This document shows positions 17,325 to 25,241 of a stretch of DNA of 40,230 nucleotides, one piece after another. The stretch covers positions 1 to 40,230 of the forward strand of contig JAFBAN010000017.1 of NCBI GenBank assembly GCA_019247775.1, in the 5' to 3' direction. Every line of letters begins with the position of its first letter. The stretch's first letter is position 1. The notes below the pieces were generated by a model that saw only the letters and a list, made by a program, of their open reading frames with translations, was not told where the DNA came from and made no database searches. A program made the translations under genes and the position numbers. The DNA is from Chitinophagaceae bacterium. GTDB taxonomy: Bacteria > Bacteroidota > Bacteroidia > Chitinophagales > Chitinophagaceae.

Positions 17325-19283
17325 TCAGGAAACTTTCGGTAAAATTATATAAAAGCTGCTGCCCGCTCCGGGCTCACCTTTGGCAAACATTTCACCCCCG
17401 TGATTCGATACGATCTTTTTGCAGATGCTCAGGCCGATGCCGGTGCCCGGGTACTCGTATTTGGCATGCAGCCGCTGGAACAGCTGGAAGATCTTGTCTG
17501 CATAAATATCTTCAAAACCGATCCCGTTATCGGCCACCGTGATCATCACATAGTCCTTGCCGGTATCGAGATTATAGGTTTTCTTTTCATCCCGTTTCAA
17601 TGCGTGTTGCCTGATGGTGATGACCGGTGGTGTATCTGGGCGCCGGAACTTGATGGCATTATTCAGCAGATTATGGAACAACTGCATCATCTGCGAAGGG
17701 ATCGCATCGATCACAGGCAATTCATCCGCCTCTATCGTAGCGCCTGTTTCTTCAATACTCATATCGAGCTCGCCGATCACGTCCGCAAGTATTTTGGAAA
17801 GATCGGTATGTTCGGCCGGTTGCTTGTTACGGCTGATGCGCGAGAATTCCAGCAGGTTATCGATCAGGTTCCGCATATTATCAGCCGAAGCCTGGATCCG
17901 TTTTATGTACAGCTGCGTATCCTCATCCGCAATAGCAGCGACCTTCAGTTGCAGCCGCTGGATGAAGGTGGATATTTTCCGCAAAGGCTCCTGCAGGTCA
18001 TGTGAAGCGATATAAGCGAACTCTTCGAGCTCTTTATTGGAACGGTTCAGTTCGGCGATCTTGTTTTCCAGCATCCGTTCATTTTCCTTGATCTCCGTCA
18101 CATCCCGCGTGGTGCCGATGATCTTTGATATATTATTCTCCGCATCGCGGATGATCTTCGCATAAGTCGACAGTATCTTCACCGCCCCCTGTTTGTCCTG
18201 GATCTCCATCTCACGGTGATATTCCGATTTGCCTGCCAGAAATTCTGGTACACTTGTAGCCCCGTTCTGCTCATTGGCCGCGCGCATATGCGTATCGTAG
18301 AGACCGCTATTGACAACGAGTTTCTTTTTATCATCATTATCATAGCCGAAAATGCCGTACATACCATCCGTCCATTTGATATTATCGCCGGCGGGATCGC
18401 TTTCCCAGCTTCCATACTTTAAGAATGTTTCGTTTTCCAGCATCATTGCACGGTAATCGGCCAACCCTTTCATGCTCTGCTCCTGCTGGGTTATCTCCTG
18501 GGTAAGACCCAGGATACGGATCATTTTGCCTCCGGCGTCATACTCTATCCTGCCATGATCGCAAACGGTCATCAGCGTTCCCGACGCATTTTTCAAATGG
18601 TATTTTTGCCTGTATGAATTTTTGACCTGCCCGTCGCGGAAGCGCTTTTCGAAATCGGTCCAGGCCTGGTCTTTCACCGTAAACCTGCTGTCGAATGCGG
18701 TAACGGGCGGTTCTCCCGAATCAGGATCAAGCCCTAATAACTGGTACATACCGCGGGTCCAGAATACACGGTTGGAAATGACGTCCCATACCCAGAATCC
18801 GAATTTGAGTATGCCTTCCGCCTCTCCCACCAGTTGTTCCGCAGTCTTGTTGTCGAGTACCGGTATCATGGCCTGCAATGCACTCTGCAGTTGCAGATAA
18901 TAATAATTGCCGTACAGCTTTCGCAGCTTTACCAGGTAATAACCAGAACGTTTATCCTGCGAGATCAGCTGGTAGGTACTATCGGGAAGGCTGGCGCCTG
19001 CCGGCTCCGAAAGCCGTTGCATGGAGCTGCGGAAGATCTCCTGGTCCTGCGCACTGAGTAAGGGATAAATGCTGTAATTGAAGGCTGCCAGATTTTCAAC
19101 CGAGAAACGGAATTCCTCGGCAAACCGCTTGTTCATATAAACGATCCTGTCTTTCAACGTATCATAGAACAATACAGGATCAGCCGCGAAAAAAGAGAAT
19201 TCCCGGTCAAAAAAAACAGGATCCCCCTGTTTATCAAGGGTATCCCGTATTAAATTAAAATCCGATAAAAATGATTCTAGCAT
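17325..19283 (-). CDS. Multi-PAS sensor histidine kinase
   Basis: 652 aa with no transmembrane helix, so it should sense inside the cell. The N-terminal half has about three PAS-like segments: ~20-130, ~150-270 (FGFWVWDVISNRVFWTRGMY) and ~280-400 (YGSWESDPAGDNIKWTDGMY). They are followed by HisKA with His428 (ASHDLQEPLRKI) and HATPase_c (NAIKFRRPD, VADNGIGFED, GTGIGLSICKK). It starts 10 nt after the activator gene and ends 2 nt before the receiver-PAS kinase, so the three are almost surely one transcript. The signal is unknown; PAS domains with W-containing PxxIxxW-like strands often bind small ligands or redox cofactors. Confidence 0.93.
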   Translation of the reverse strand: MLESFLSDFNLIRDTLDKQGDPVFFDREFSFFAADPVLFYDTLKDRIVYMNKRFAEEFRFSVENLAAFNYSIYPLLSAQDQEIFRSSMQRLSEPAGASLPDSTYQLISQDKRSGYYLVKLRKLYGNYYYLQLQSALQAMIPVLDNKTAEQLVGEAEGILKFGFWVWDVISNRVFWTRGMYQLLGLDPDSGEPPVTAFDSRFTVKDQAWTDFEKRFRDGQVKNSYRQKYHLKNASGTLMTVCDHGRIEYDAGGKMIRILGLTQEITQQEQSMKGLADYRAMMLENETFLKYGSWESDPAGDNIKWTDGMYGIFGYDNDDKKKLVVNSGLYDTHMRAANEQNGATSVPEFLAGKSEYHREMEIQDKQGAVKILSTYAKIIRDAENNISKIIGTTRDVTEIKENERMLENKIAELNRSNKELEEFAYIASHDLQEPLRKISTFIQRLQLKVAAIADEDTQLYIKRIQASADNMRNLIDNLLEFSRISRNKQPAEHTDLSKILADVIGELDMSIEETGATIEADELPVIDAIPSQMMQLFHNLLNNAIKFRRPDTPPVITIRQHALKRDEKKTYNLDTGKDYVMITVADNGIGFEDIYADKIFQLFQRLHAKYEYPGTGIGLSICKKIVSNHGGEMFAKGEPGAGSSFYIILPKVS

Positions 19284-19293
19284 TGACCGCGGT

Positions 19294-20865
19294 TTATTGC
19301 TCGTTGAACTCGTTATACTGCTTCATTTTATTGTAAAGCGTCTTGCGGTCGACGTTCAGGAGTTTGGCAGCCTTACTTTTGTTATAATTTGCTTTTTTCA
19401 ATGCCTGCACGATCATTTCATATTCTGCGTCGATGCTGGCAGTGCGATAAGTATGTTCATTTACTTCGATAGGCTTCGATTTCACCATATGAGGCACCGG
19501 CTCTTCGGAAACCGATGCGGGTGCTGCACGCGGGTAATCGCGCACATCAGGCACAACCGGCTTTTCTTCCACATGGTAGTGGGTTTCCTCATACGCTTCG
19601 TGCTGACCCGGGGTGGAATCGAAAAGCAGTTTGCTGTGGTTCACCAGTTCAAAAGGCAGTGCAGTAACGTCGATGAATGATTCGTCTGCCAGCAACGCGG
19701 AGCGTTTTACCACATTCTTCAATTCGCGCAGGTTGCCGGGCCATGAATAGGTTTTGAAAATATGTTCCACTTCGGGCTGAAAACCCTCTACGTGTTTATC
19801 CAGTTCGGCATTGGTATGCTCCAGGAAGAAATGCGCGAAGGTCATGATATCGTTCCTCCGCTCGCGAAGCGGCGGCACATTAATGCTGAATTCATTGAAA
19901 CGGTGATACAGGTCTTCCCTGAACTTTCCTTTCTTGGTTGCTTCCCACAGCTTTTCATTACTCGCAACGATGATCCGGATATCCAGTTCTATATCCTTGT
20001 TGCCCCCGATACGCCGCATCTTGCGCTCCTGCACCACACGCAGTAATGATACCTGCACGTCGTAAGGCAGGTTGGCGATCTCATCCAGGAACACGGTACC
20101 CCCGTTTGCGATCTCGAGGCTTCCCACTTTTTGATTCAGGGCGCCGGTAAAAGATCCTTTTTCATGCCCGAACAGCTCGCTGCCCGCCAATTCCTTCGAC
20201 AAAGCGCCGCAGTCGATTGCGATGAAGGGAGCGTTCTTGCGTTTACTTCTCGAATGGATCTCCTGGGCGATCACTTCCTTGCCGCTTCCGCTCTCGCCGT
20301 AAATGATCACGCTGTAATTGGTGGGAGATACCAGGTCCATCTGCTTCAGGATATGCCTGAACTCCTTGCTGTCGCCAAAAATATATTTACCGTTGCCGGT
20401 CTTCTTGATGATCTTCCGCGCCGGGGTATCGGTCTGCACCGGCACCTGCCTGGGCTCGGCATCGGTTTCGATACTGATGGTAGTGCTTTCCGGCGGGCGG
20501 TTCTTCGCGTCTGCTATCGCTTTATTGATGGTGATCAGGATCTCCTGCGGGAACAATGGCTTGGTCACATAATCATAGGCGCCGTGCTTGATCACTTCCA
20601 CCGCAACCTTGATATCGCTGTAGCCGGTAATAATGATCACCGGCACTTCGGGCAGGATAGACTTGATCTGCAACAGCAGGTCCTTACCATCGGTATCCTC
20701 GAGTCGGAAATCGCATAGGATGACATCCGGCGGAAAATTCTGCACTTCTTCGAGCCCTTTTTTGCCGGTATGTGCAAACCTGACTTCAAAATTATTTCTT
20801 ACGAGGAACCGTTCCAGCAGCCGACACATATCCAGATCGTCATCAATGATGAGTACTTTGCTCAT
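19294..20865 (-). CDS. Sigma-54-dependent response regulator (NtrC family)
   Basis: 523 aa with the full bacterial enhancer-binding layout: receiver (~1-120, phosphoacceptor Asp52 in ILCDFRLED), AAA+ ATPase (~165-395) and Fis-type helix-turn-helix (~485-520, NYNKSKAAKLLNVDRKTLY). The AAA+ core has Walker A GESGSGKE at 190-197, the sigma-54-contacting loop GSFTGA at 237-242 and Walker B GGTVFLDEI. A 70-residue low-complexity linker (~415-480) precedes the HTH. It lies 45 nt after rpoN and 10 nt before the multi-PAS kinase. It should remodel RpoN-polymerase at -24/-12 promoters when phosphorylated, presumably by the kinases encoded downstream. Confidence 0.96.
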   Translation of the reverse strand: MSKVLIIDDDLDMCRLLERFLVRNNFEVRFAHTGKKGLEEVQNFPPDVILCDFRLEDTDGKDLLLQIKSILPEVPVIIITGYSDIKVAVEVIKHGAYDYVTKPLFPQEILITINKAIADAKNRPPESTTISIETDAEPRQVPVQTDTPARKIIKKTGNGKYIFGDSKEFRHILKQMDLVSPTNYSVIIYGESGSGKEVIAQEIHSRSKRKNAPFIAIDCGALSKELAGSELFGHEKGSFTGALNQKVGSLEIANGGTVFLDEIANLPYDVQVSLLRVVQERKMRRIGGNKDIELDIRIIVASNEKLWEATKKGKFREDLYHRFNEFSINVPPLRERRNDIMTFAHFFLEHTNAELDKHVEGFQPEVEHIFKTYSWPGNLRELKNVVKRSALLADESFIDVTALPFELVNHSKLLFDSTPGQHEAYEETHYHVEEKPVVPDVRDYPRAAPASVSEEPVPHMVKSKPIEVNEHTYRTASIDAEYEMIVQALKKANYNKSKAAKLLNVDRKTLYNKMKQYNEFNEQ

Positions 20866-20910
20866 AGGTTAGCTTGCGTTAATGTCTTAAAAATAAAAAA
20901 AAACATGTGA

Positions 20911-22338
20911 TTATACGGTTTTAGCCCATAAACGACGCATGTCGCCTACCGGGATATTCATGATGTCGCGGTATTTGGCAACAGTACGACGTGCGATCTT
21001 AATGCCGTTCTCATGCAACAGGGCTACCAGCTGCTGGTCGTTGTACGGATTCTCCTTGTCTTCGACGTCGATGATCTCTTTCAGTTTGATCTGTACCACT
21101 TTATTGCTTACAGCGGTACCGTCTTCATTAATGATGCCTTCGGTAAACAGGTTCTTTAAAAGTATATAGCCGAAGGGCGTGTCGATGTATTTGTTGCAGG
21201 TTACTCGCGAAATGGTGGAAATATCAAGGCCTACTTCGTCGGCAATATTTTTCAGGATCATGGGCTTGATATTGGATACATCGCCTGAAAGGAAATATTG
21301 TTTCTGCTTCTTAATGATCGCTTTCATGATGCGCAGCATATTTTCCTCGCGCTGCTTGATGGCATTTACGAACCAGATGGCTGATGTGAGTTTGCTTTTC
21401 AGGTACTGCAGAGTGGATTTCTCTTCGGAAGTCCTGCCCTCCGCATTCTCCACAGAACTCATCAGCGACTCGTTGATGAACAGGTTCTGCGAACGCTGGC
21501 GATACAGGTCAACCATCACATTCTCGCCTTCTACCGTAAGGATAAAATCGGGAATGATGGTTTCTTTTACCAGCACATTCTCGTGCGATTCGTTGATAGG
21601 CTTCAGCTGCAGGGTGCTGATATGTTTGAGGATAATGGGCAGTTCCTCTTCATCGATGCCCAGCCCATTGTAGATCTTATCGAAATTCCTTTTCTGAAGT
21701 TCATTATAGTATTTCTCGATCAGCAGGCTGCATTTTTTCACGATCGGGCACTGCTTCTGCTGGCCTAGCTGTTTCATCAGGTACTCACGGATATTACGCG
21801 AGCCGATCCCGAATGGTTCCAGCTCCTGGATCTTCAGCAACACCGCTTCCACCTGCTTTTCTTCAACGAACAGTTTCTGGGAGAAAGAAATATCGTCGGC
21901 GATCTCGGCCAGGTCGCGCTCCATGAATCCGCTGTCTTCGAGACAGTCAATAATGTATTCAGCAACCACAGTTTCGTCTTCGCTTAAGTTCAGGTTGATG
22001 AGCTGCTGTTTGAGTGAGCTGCGGAAATCGACAAAATCCCGCATGGGCAGGTTTACATTGTTGCTATGGATAAAGCTCTCATTTTCTACTTTATAATCGG
22101 GAACATCGTCGTATCCGTATTCTTCCCAATCCTGGTAATCCTGCGGCTGGTCTTTCTCGGCAGCACCGCTGTCTAAATGATCGTCTTCATTATTCGCCTC
22201 GAGCAGCGGGTTTTCATCGAGCTCATCTTTTATCCGCTGTTCCAGTTGAATCGTGTTCAGGTGATAGATGCCCAGCATCTGGATCTGCTGCGGCAGGATC
22301 TTAAACGTCTGTTTCTGTAATTGTGATTGTTGCAGCAT
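20911..22338 (-). CDS. rpoN: RNA polymerase sigma-54 factor
   Basis: 475 aa. The Q-rich region I (LQKQTFKILPQQIQMLGIY) and the acidic region II are followed by the core-binding and HTH regions. The RpoN box, ARRTVAKYRDI, lies near the C-terminus and recognises the -24 element. I choose the ATG at 22338 over the upstream one at 22359 because it has an AGGA ribosome site at the right distance and matches the family start (MLQQSQLQ). Having rpoN as first gene of an operon with its own activator and kinases is notable. Confidence 0.97.
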   Translation of the reverse strand: MLQQSQLQKQTFKILPQQIQMLGIYHLNTIQLEQRIKDELDENPLLEANNEDDHLDSGAAEKDQPQDYQDWEEYGYDDVPDYKVENESFIHSNNVNLPMRDFVDFRSSLKQQLINLNLSEDETVVAEYIIDCLEDSGFMERDLAEIADDISFSQKLFVEEKQVEAVLLKIQELEPFGIGSRNIREYLMKQLGQQKQCPIVKKCSLLIEKYYNELQKRNFDKIYNGLGIDEEELPIILKHISTLQLKPINESHENVLVKETIIPDFILTVEGENVMVDLYRQRSQNLFINESLMSSVENAEGRTSEEKSTLQYLKSKLTSAIWFVNAIKQREENMLRIMKAIIKKQKQYFLSGDVSNIKPMILKNIADEVGLDISTISRVTCNKYIDTPFGYILLKNLFTEGIINEDGTAVSNKVVQIKLKEIIDVEDKENPYNDQQLVALLHENGIKIARRTVAKYRDIMNIPVGDMRRLWAKTV

Positions 22339-22343
22339 ATTGG

Positions 22344-22347
22344 TCCT
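22344..22347 (-). promoter_or_regulatory. Ribosome binding site deciding the rpoN start
   Basis: AAAAAGGACC on the minus strand places AGGA 5 nt before the ATG at 22338. Most genes here lack such a match, so this supports the shorter RpoN. Confidence 0.7.
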
Positions 22348-22569
22348 TTTTAAGATCAAAAACTAAAGTCTGTCTCACTATTACTTAAACAATTAAGGCT
22401 CCAATCTTCCAAACTGTGCAAAAACTTCTTAAGTAATTGATATTCAGATGGATTTGAATACCCTCTTCCCCACTCGTCAACTTGGTAAAAAAATCATCCT
22501 GAGGGAACTGAGGAAATTTTTCTACACTTCAATGTATGTTTTCTCTGTAACATTGCTGGCAGTTATTCA

Positions 22570-23943
22570 ATGAAAAACAGGTTCTTATATATCGCACTGG
22601 GCCTTTCGCTCCTGCTGCTGGTATGGCTTGGCAGCATTTTCCTGCGACAGAACCGGCTGCAGCTGCGGTATACCAGCGAAGTGGAACGTACCTACCGCGT
22701 AATTATCGCCCTTCGCAACTGCGAGCAGTACCTTTCCAACGCAGAGACCAGCCAGCGGGGCTTTCTGCTCACCCGCAACGAACATTTTCGAGAACCTTAT
22801 CGCGTAGCACTGTTCCGGGCCGATTCTTCGTTGTCGGCACTGGGGAACCTGATCGCCGATAATGCTACTCAACGGGTAAACCTGAAACTCCTCGAAACCG
22901 CATTCCGGCAGCGGGAGGATATGCTCAATACAAACCTTGCCACTCAAAAGCACGATGCAGCTTTTATTAAGCGGATGGAAGATGGAGAACTGATCATGGA
23001 CAAGATCAAGGTCTATGTAGAGCAGATGGAAAAGGTGGAGTACGATCTGCTCCAATACCGCAACCGTGAAAAAGACCATTACCAGGACCTGAACCAGGCT
23101 TTCCTGAAATATGCTTCGTTATTTGCCGGCCTGGTATTCCTCTGTTCGGTAGCGCTTCTCATCCGCGAACTGCGTATCCGTGTCCGCACCCAGAAAATGC
23201 TCGAGAAAACGGTATTTGAATTGAAACAAAGCAATGAGGAAATAGAACAGGTGAGCTTTGCCGCCTCTCACGACCTGCAGGAACCACTGCGGAAGATCCG
23301 CACCCTCAGCACGCTGCTTACAACGAAATTCAGCGATAAACTACCCTCGGACGAAAAGGATATCGTTGCCCGCATAGACAGGTCTACCGAACGCATGCAC
23401 GGATTGCTTGAGAACCTGATCGATTTTACCAACCTGGTGAGTCATCCGGAAAAACTGAGTCCTGTAGAACTGGAACAGGTATTTGCCCAGGCATTTGACC
23501 AGGTGCTCGCACGAATGGATGTACAACTCGACAAGCGGGCCGAATTACCTCGGATCATGGGCTATGAGCAACAGCTCTGCCTGCTGTTTACGCAATTGCT
23601 TACGAATTCGCTGAAGTTCAGGCATCGTGACAGGCAGCTGGTGCTGTCGGTGTCTTATGAGCTCCGGAATGAAACACCTGAAAGGAAATGGTTCTGGCAG
23701 AGGGCGCCAAAACAACAATATCATTTGCTTACGCTGCGCGATAACGGTATCGGGTTCGACAGCATGTTTAACGAGAAGATCTTCCTGATGTTCCAGCGGC
23801 TTCATAACCAGGTTGATTATGCCGGCCAGGGTATCGGGCTTACGATCGCCCGCAGGATCATGACCAATCATTACGGCTATATCGAGGCCGAGGGGGTAAA
23901 GGATAAGGGAGCGGTTTTTAAGCTCTGGTTTCCTGTCTCCTGA
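22570..23943 (+). CDS. CHASE3-domain membrane sensor histidine kinase
   Basis: 457 aa. An N-terminal membrane helix (~5-26), an extracytoplasmic CHASE3 domain (~30-175, with NAETSQRGFLLTRNE, typical of the family) and a second helix (~178-198) precede a short coiled coil. HisKA follows with His234 (ASHDLQEPLRKI), then HATPase_c (LLTNSLKFRHRD, LRDNGIGFDS, GQGIGLTIARR). It has the same phosphoacceptor type as the multi-PAS kinase. The gene diverges from rpoN across a 231-nt gap and has no response regulator next to it. Its end overlaps the convergent HPF-like gene by 26 nt. Confidence 0.93.
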   Translation: MKNRFLYIALGLSLLLLVWLGSIFLRQNRLQLRYTSEVERTYRVIIALRNCEQYLSNAETSQRGFLLTRNEHFREPYRVALFRADSSLSALGNLIADNATQRVNLKLLETAFRQREDMLNTNLATQKHDAAFIKRMEDGELIMDKIKVYVEQMEKVEYDLLQYRNREKDHYQDLNQAFLKYASLFAGLVFLCSVALLIRELRIRVRTQKMLEKTVFELKQSNEEIEQVSFAASHDLQEPLRKIRTLSTLLTTKFSDKLPSDEKDIVARIDRSTERMHGLLENLIDFTNLVSHPEKLSPVELEQVFAQAFDQVLARMDVQLDKRAELPRIMGYEQQLCLLFTQLLTNSLKFRHRDRQLVLSVSYELRNETPERKWFWQRAPKQQYHLLTLRDNGIGFDSMFNEKIFLMFQRLHNQVDYAGQGIGLTIARRIMTNHYGYIEAEGVKDKGAVFKLWFPVS

Positions 23944-24232
23944 GACCGCTCAGGTTCCGCTCACAATCATCGAACGCATTGGAGATAGCGTCTTCCAGTG
24001 TACGGGCCGACGCAGCAATGCGGATCAGGCTGTCATCAGACATCCGCACATCGAACCTGGCCAGTTTAAGGATGCGCCCATCTTCTTCAGCCTCACCCAG
24101 TTCAATATTGGCAACGGAACAAACGCCGGCCTCCATACAAAGGTTTTCGAGCTTCTGGATAAATTTCTTTAACAGCGAAAAGAACACGGTGCCGCATAGC
24201 ATGTCATTCTTGATAGCGATACTCAATTTCAT
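23918..24232 (-). CDS. Small protein, possible HPF/RaiA-like ribosome hibernation factor
   Basis: 104 aa. The order of the second half (ARFDVRMSDDSLIRIAA, then SARTLEDAISNAFDDCERNL) fits the end of short HPF/RaiA proteins, where a strand is followed by a helix with the D-x-Y-x-AI-like pattern. The first half is a weaker match: the usual opening helix is there (FFSLLKKFIQKLENL), but the basic surface residues are few. It is convergent with, and overlaps, the CHASE3 kinase. Alternative: an unrelated alpha/beta protein of unknown role. Confidence 0.5.
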   Translation of the reverse strand: MKLSIAIKNDMLCGTVFFSLLKKFIQKLENLCMEAGVCSVANIELGEAEEDGRILKLARFDVRMSDDSLIRIAASARTLEDAISNAFDDCERNLSGLRRQETRA

Positions 24233-24538
24233 ATATGGGGTTGTCTTTTGCTGTTGTTAGCCGATTATGGTCCTGTTAAGGAAATAATACTGCAACGTTT
24301 CAATATCCACATCCACACCTGGGAAAAGTACGCATCCGCACAATATCTTGATTACACTTTTCATTCTCTACAAAACTTTATGTATTAACTGTTCTACGGA
24401 TAATAAAGAAAACGCTATGCCAATTTTCAGGAGGGGATTTTGTAGAAGATTTTGCTCAGAACCCGGCTGTAAACGGGTATGATTTTTTAATATTTCTTTT
24501 TGACAGTAAGAAATTATTTCATTTAAAAATCTATCATT
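24233..24538. other. AT-rich intergenic region without a recognisable gene
   Basis: 306 nt between the HPF-like gene (minus) and the DUF1328 gene (plus). I see no open frame with coding character, no tRNA and no strong hairpin. It presumably carries the divergent promoters, but no element matches a consensus well enough to mark. Confidence 0.5.
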
Positions 24539-24703
24539 ATGTTACGCTGGACAATTATCTTTCTCGTTGTGGCGATCATAGCTGCCATCTTCGGGTTTGG
24601 CGGAATAGCTGCCAGTGCAGCCGGCATCGCCAAGGTTCTGTTCTTTATTTTCGTGATCCTGTTCATACTTTCCCTGCTTTTCGGAAGGAGAACCGTGGAT
24701 TAA
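24539..24703 (+). CDS. DUF1328/YtjA-family small membrane protein
   Basis: 54 aa, easily missed. [20 protein letters not shown] followed by [20 protein letters not shown] and a short LLFGRR tail are the two helices of the DUF1328 family, present in many bacteria and often linked to envelope or general stress. It is followed 22 nt later by a strong terminator, which supports a separately expressed single gene. Confidence 0.88.
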   Translation: MLRWTIIFLVVAIIAAIFGFGGIAASAAGIAKVLFFIFVILFILSLLFGRRTVD

Positions 24704-24725
24704 CCGGAGCACATACATCGAATTA

Positions 24726-24757
24726 AAAATCCCGCAGCATGCTGCGGGATTTTTTTT
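24726..24757 (+). terminator. Rho-independent terminator after the DUF1328 gene
   Basis: A perfect stem ATCCCGCAGC / GCTGCGGGAT with a two-base AT centre (24729-24750) is followed by a run of T residues from 24750, with A residues on the other side. It may also work in reverse. Confidence 0.92.
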
Positions 24758-24955
24758 CTGGAGCCTGGAGGTTTTAGTCTGGAGTTTGGAGTCTGGAGTC
24801 TGGAGTAGGAAGGAGTGGGCTGGTATTGGACCTAAAAAAAAAATTTCAAAGCACTTGACCTATACTGTCCTCCCAACCCAAAGGTTCCAACCCTCTGGAG
24901 CCGGATTCCCGAAACCCCAACTCCAGACTCCAAACTCCAGACTCCAGACTAAAAA

Positions 24956-24982
24956 GGCCCAGTCTCAGAACGAGACCAGGCC
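24956..24982 (-). terminator. Terminator-like hairpin in repeat copy 1
   Basis: GGCCTGGTCTC / GAGACTGGGCC as read on the minus strand: an 11-bp stem with two adjacent G-U wobbles and a 5-nt loop, followed on that strand by five T residues. A T-run on the plus side (24984-24990) would also allow plus-strand use. Confidence 0.7.
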
Positions 24983-25166
24983 ATTTTTTTAGTCTGGAAC
25001 CTGTAGGTACTAGTTTGGAGTCTGGAGTAGAGCTGTTGTTGGACCTAAATAAATTTTTCAAAGCGCTTGACCTATACTGTCCTCCCAACCCAAAGGTTCC
25101 AGCCCTGTAGCCGGATTCCCGAAACCCTAACTCCAGACTCCAAACTCCAGACTCCAGACTAAAAAA

Positions 25167-25193
25167 GGCCCAGTCTCAGAACGAGACCAGGCC
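25167..25193 (-). terminator. Terminator of the OmpA-family gene (repeat copy 2)
   Basis: Same hairpin as in copy 1, 49 nt beyond the stop of the OmpA-family gene, followed on the minus strand by six T residues. On the minus strand the stem is unbroken through G-U pairs, whereas plus-strand RNA would have two A-C mismatches, so it is built for the minus transcript. Confidence 0.85.
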
Positions 25194-25241
25194 TTGCAAC
25201 TGACTACCAATTACCACTTATGAGAGATTCTTCATTCAGAT

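Larger units (their letters stand above)
24752..25193. repeat. Tandem pair of ~210-230 bp intergenic repeats with inverted ends
   Basis: Copy 1 is ~24752-24982 and copy 2 ~24984-25193. Both contain, in order: a TCTGGAGTTTGGAGTCTGG-type arm, GGACCTAAA, CTTGACCTATACTGTCCTCC, a CCGGATTCCCGAAACC block, the return arm ACTCCAGACTCCAAACTCC, and a GGCCCAGTCTC...GAGACCAGGCC hairpin. Each unit can thus fold on itself through the GGAGTCTGG / CCAGACTCC arms. Open frames through it are repetitive and have no coding character. This fills most of the 538-nt gap before the OmpA gene. Confidence 0.85.

Noticed and set aside
24445..24464. Possible sigma-54 site ahead of the DUF1328 gene (TTGTAGAAGATTTTGC)
   Set aside because: The -12 half is good but the -24 GG is GT, and CAC is missing.
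24786..25088. Short open frames on both strands inside the duplicated intergenic repeat
   Set aside because: Their peptides are read-through of the GGAGTCTGG/CCAGACTCC arms, and they are not preserved between the two copies.
24752..25193. CRISPR array
   Set aside because: Only two units, over 200 bp long, that are similar throughout; there are no short repeats with unique spacers and no cas genes.
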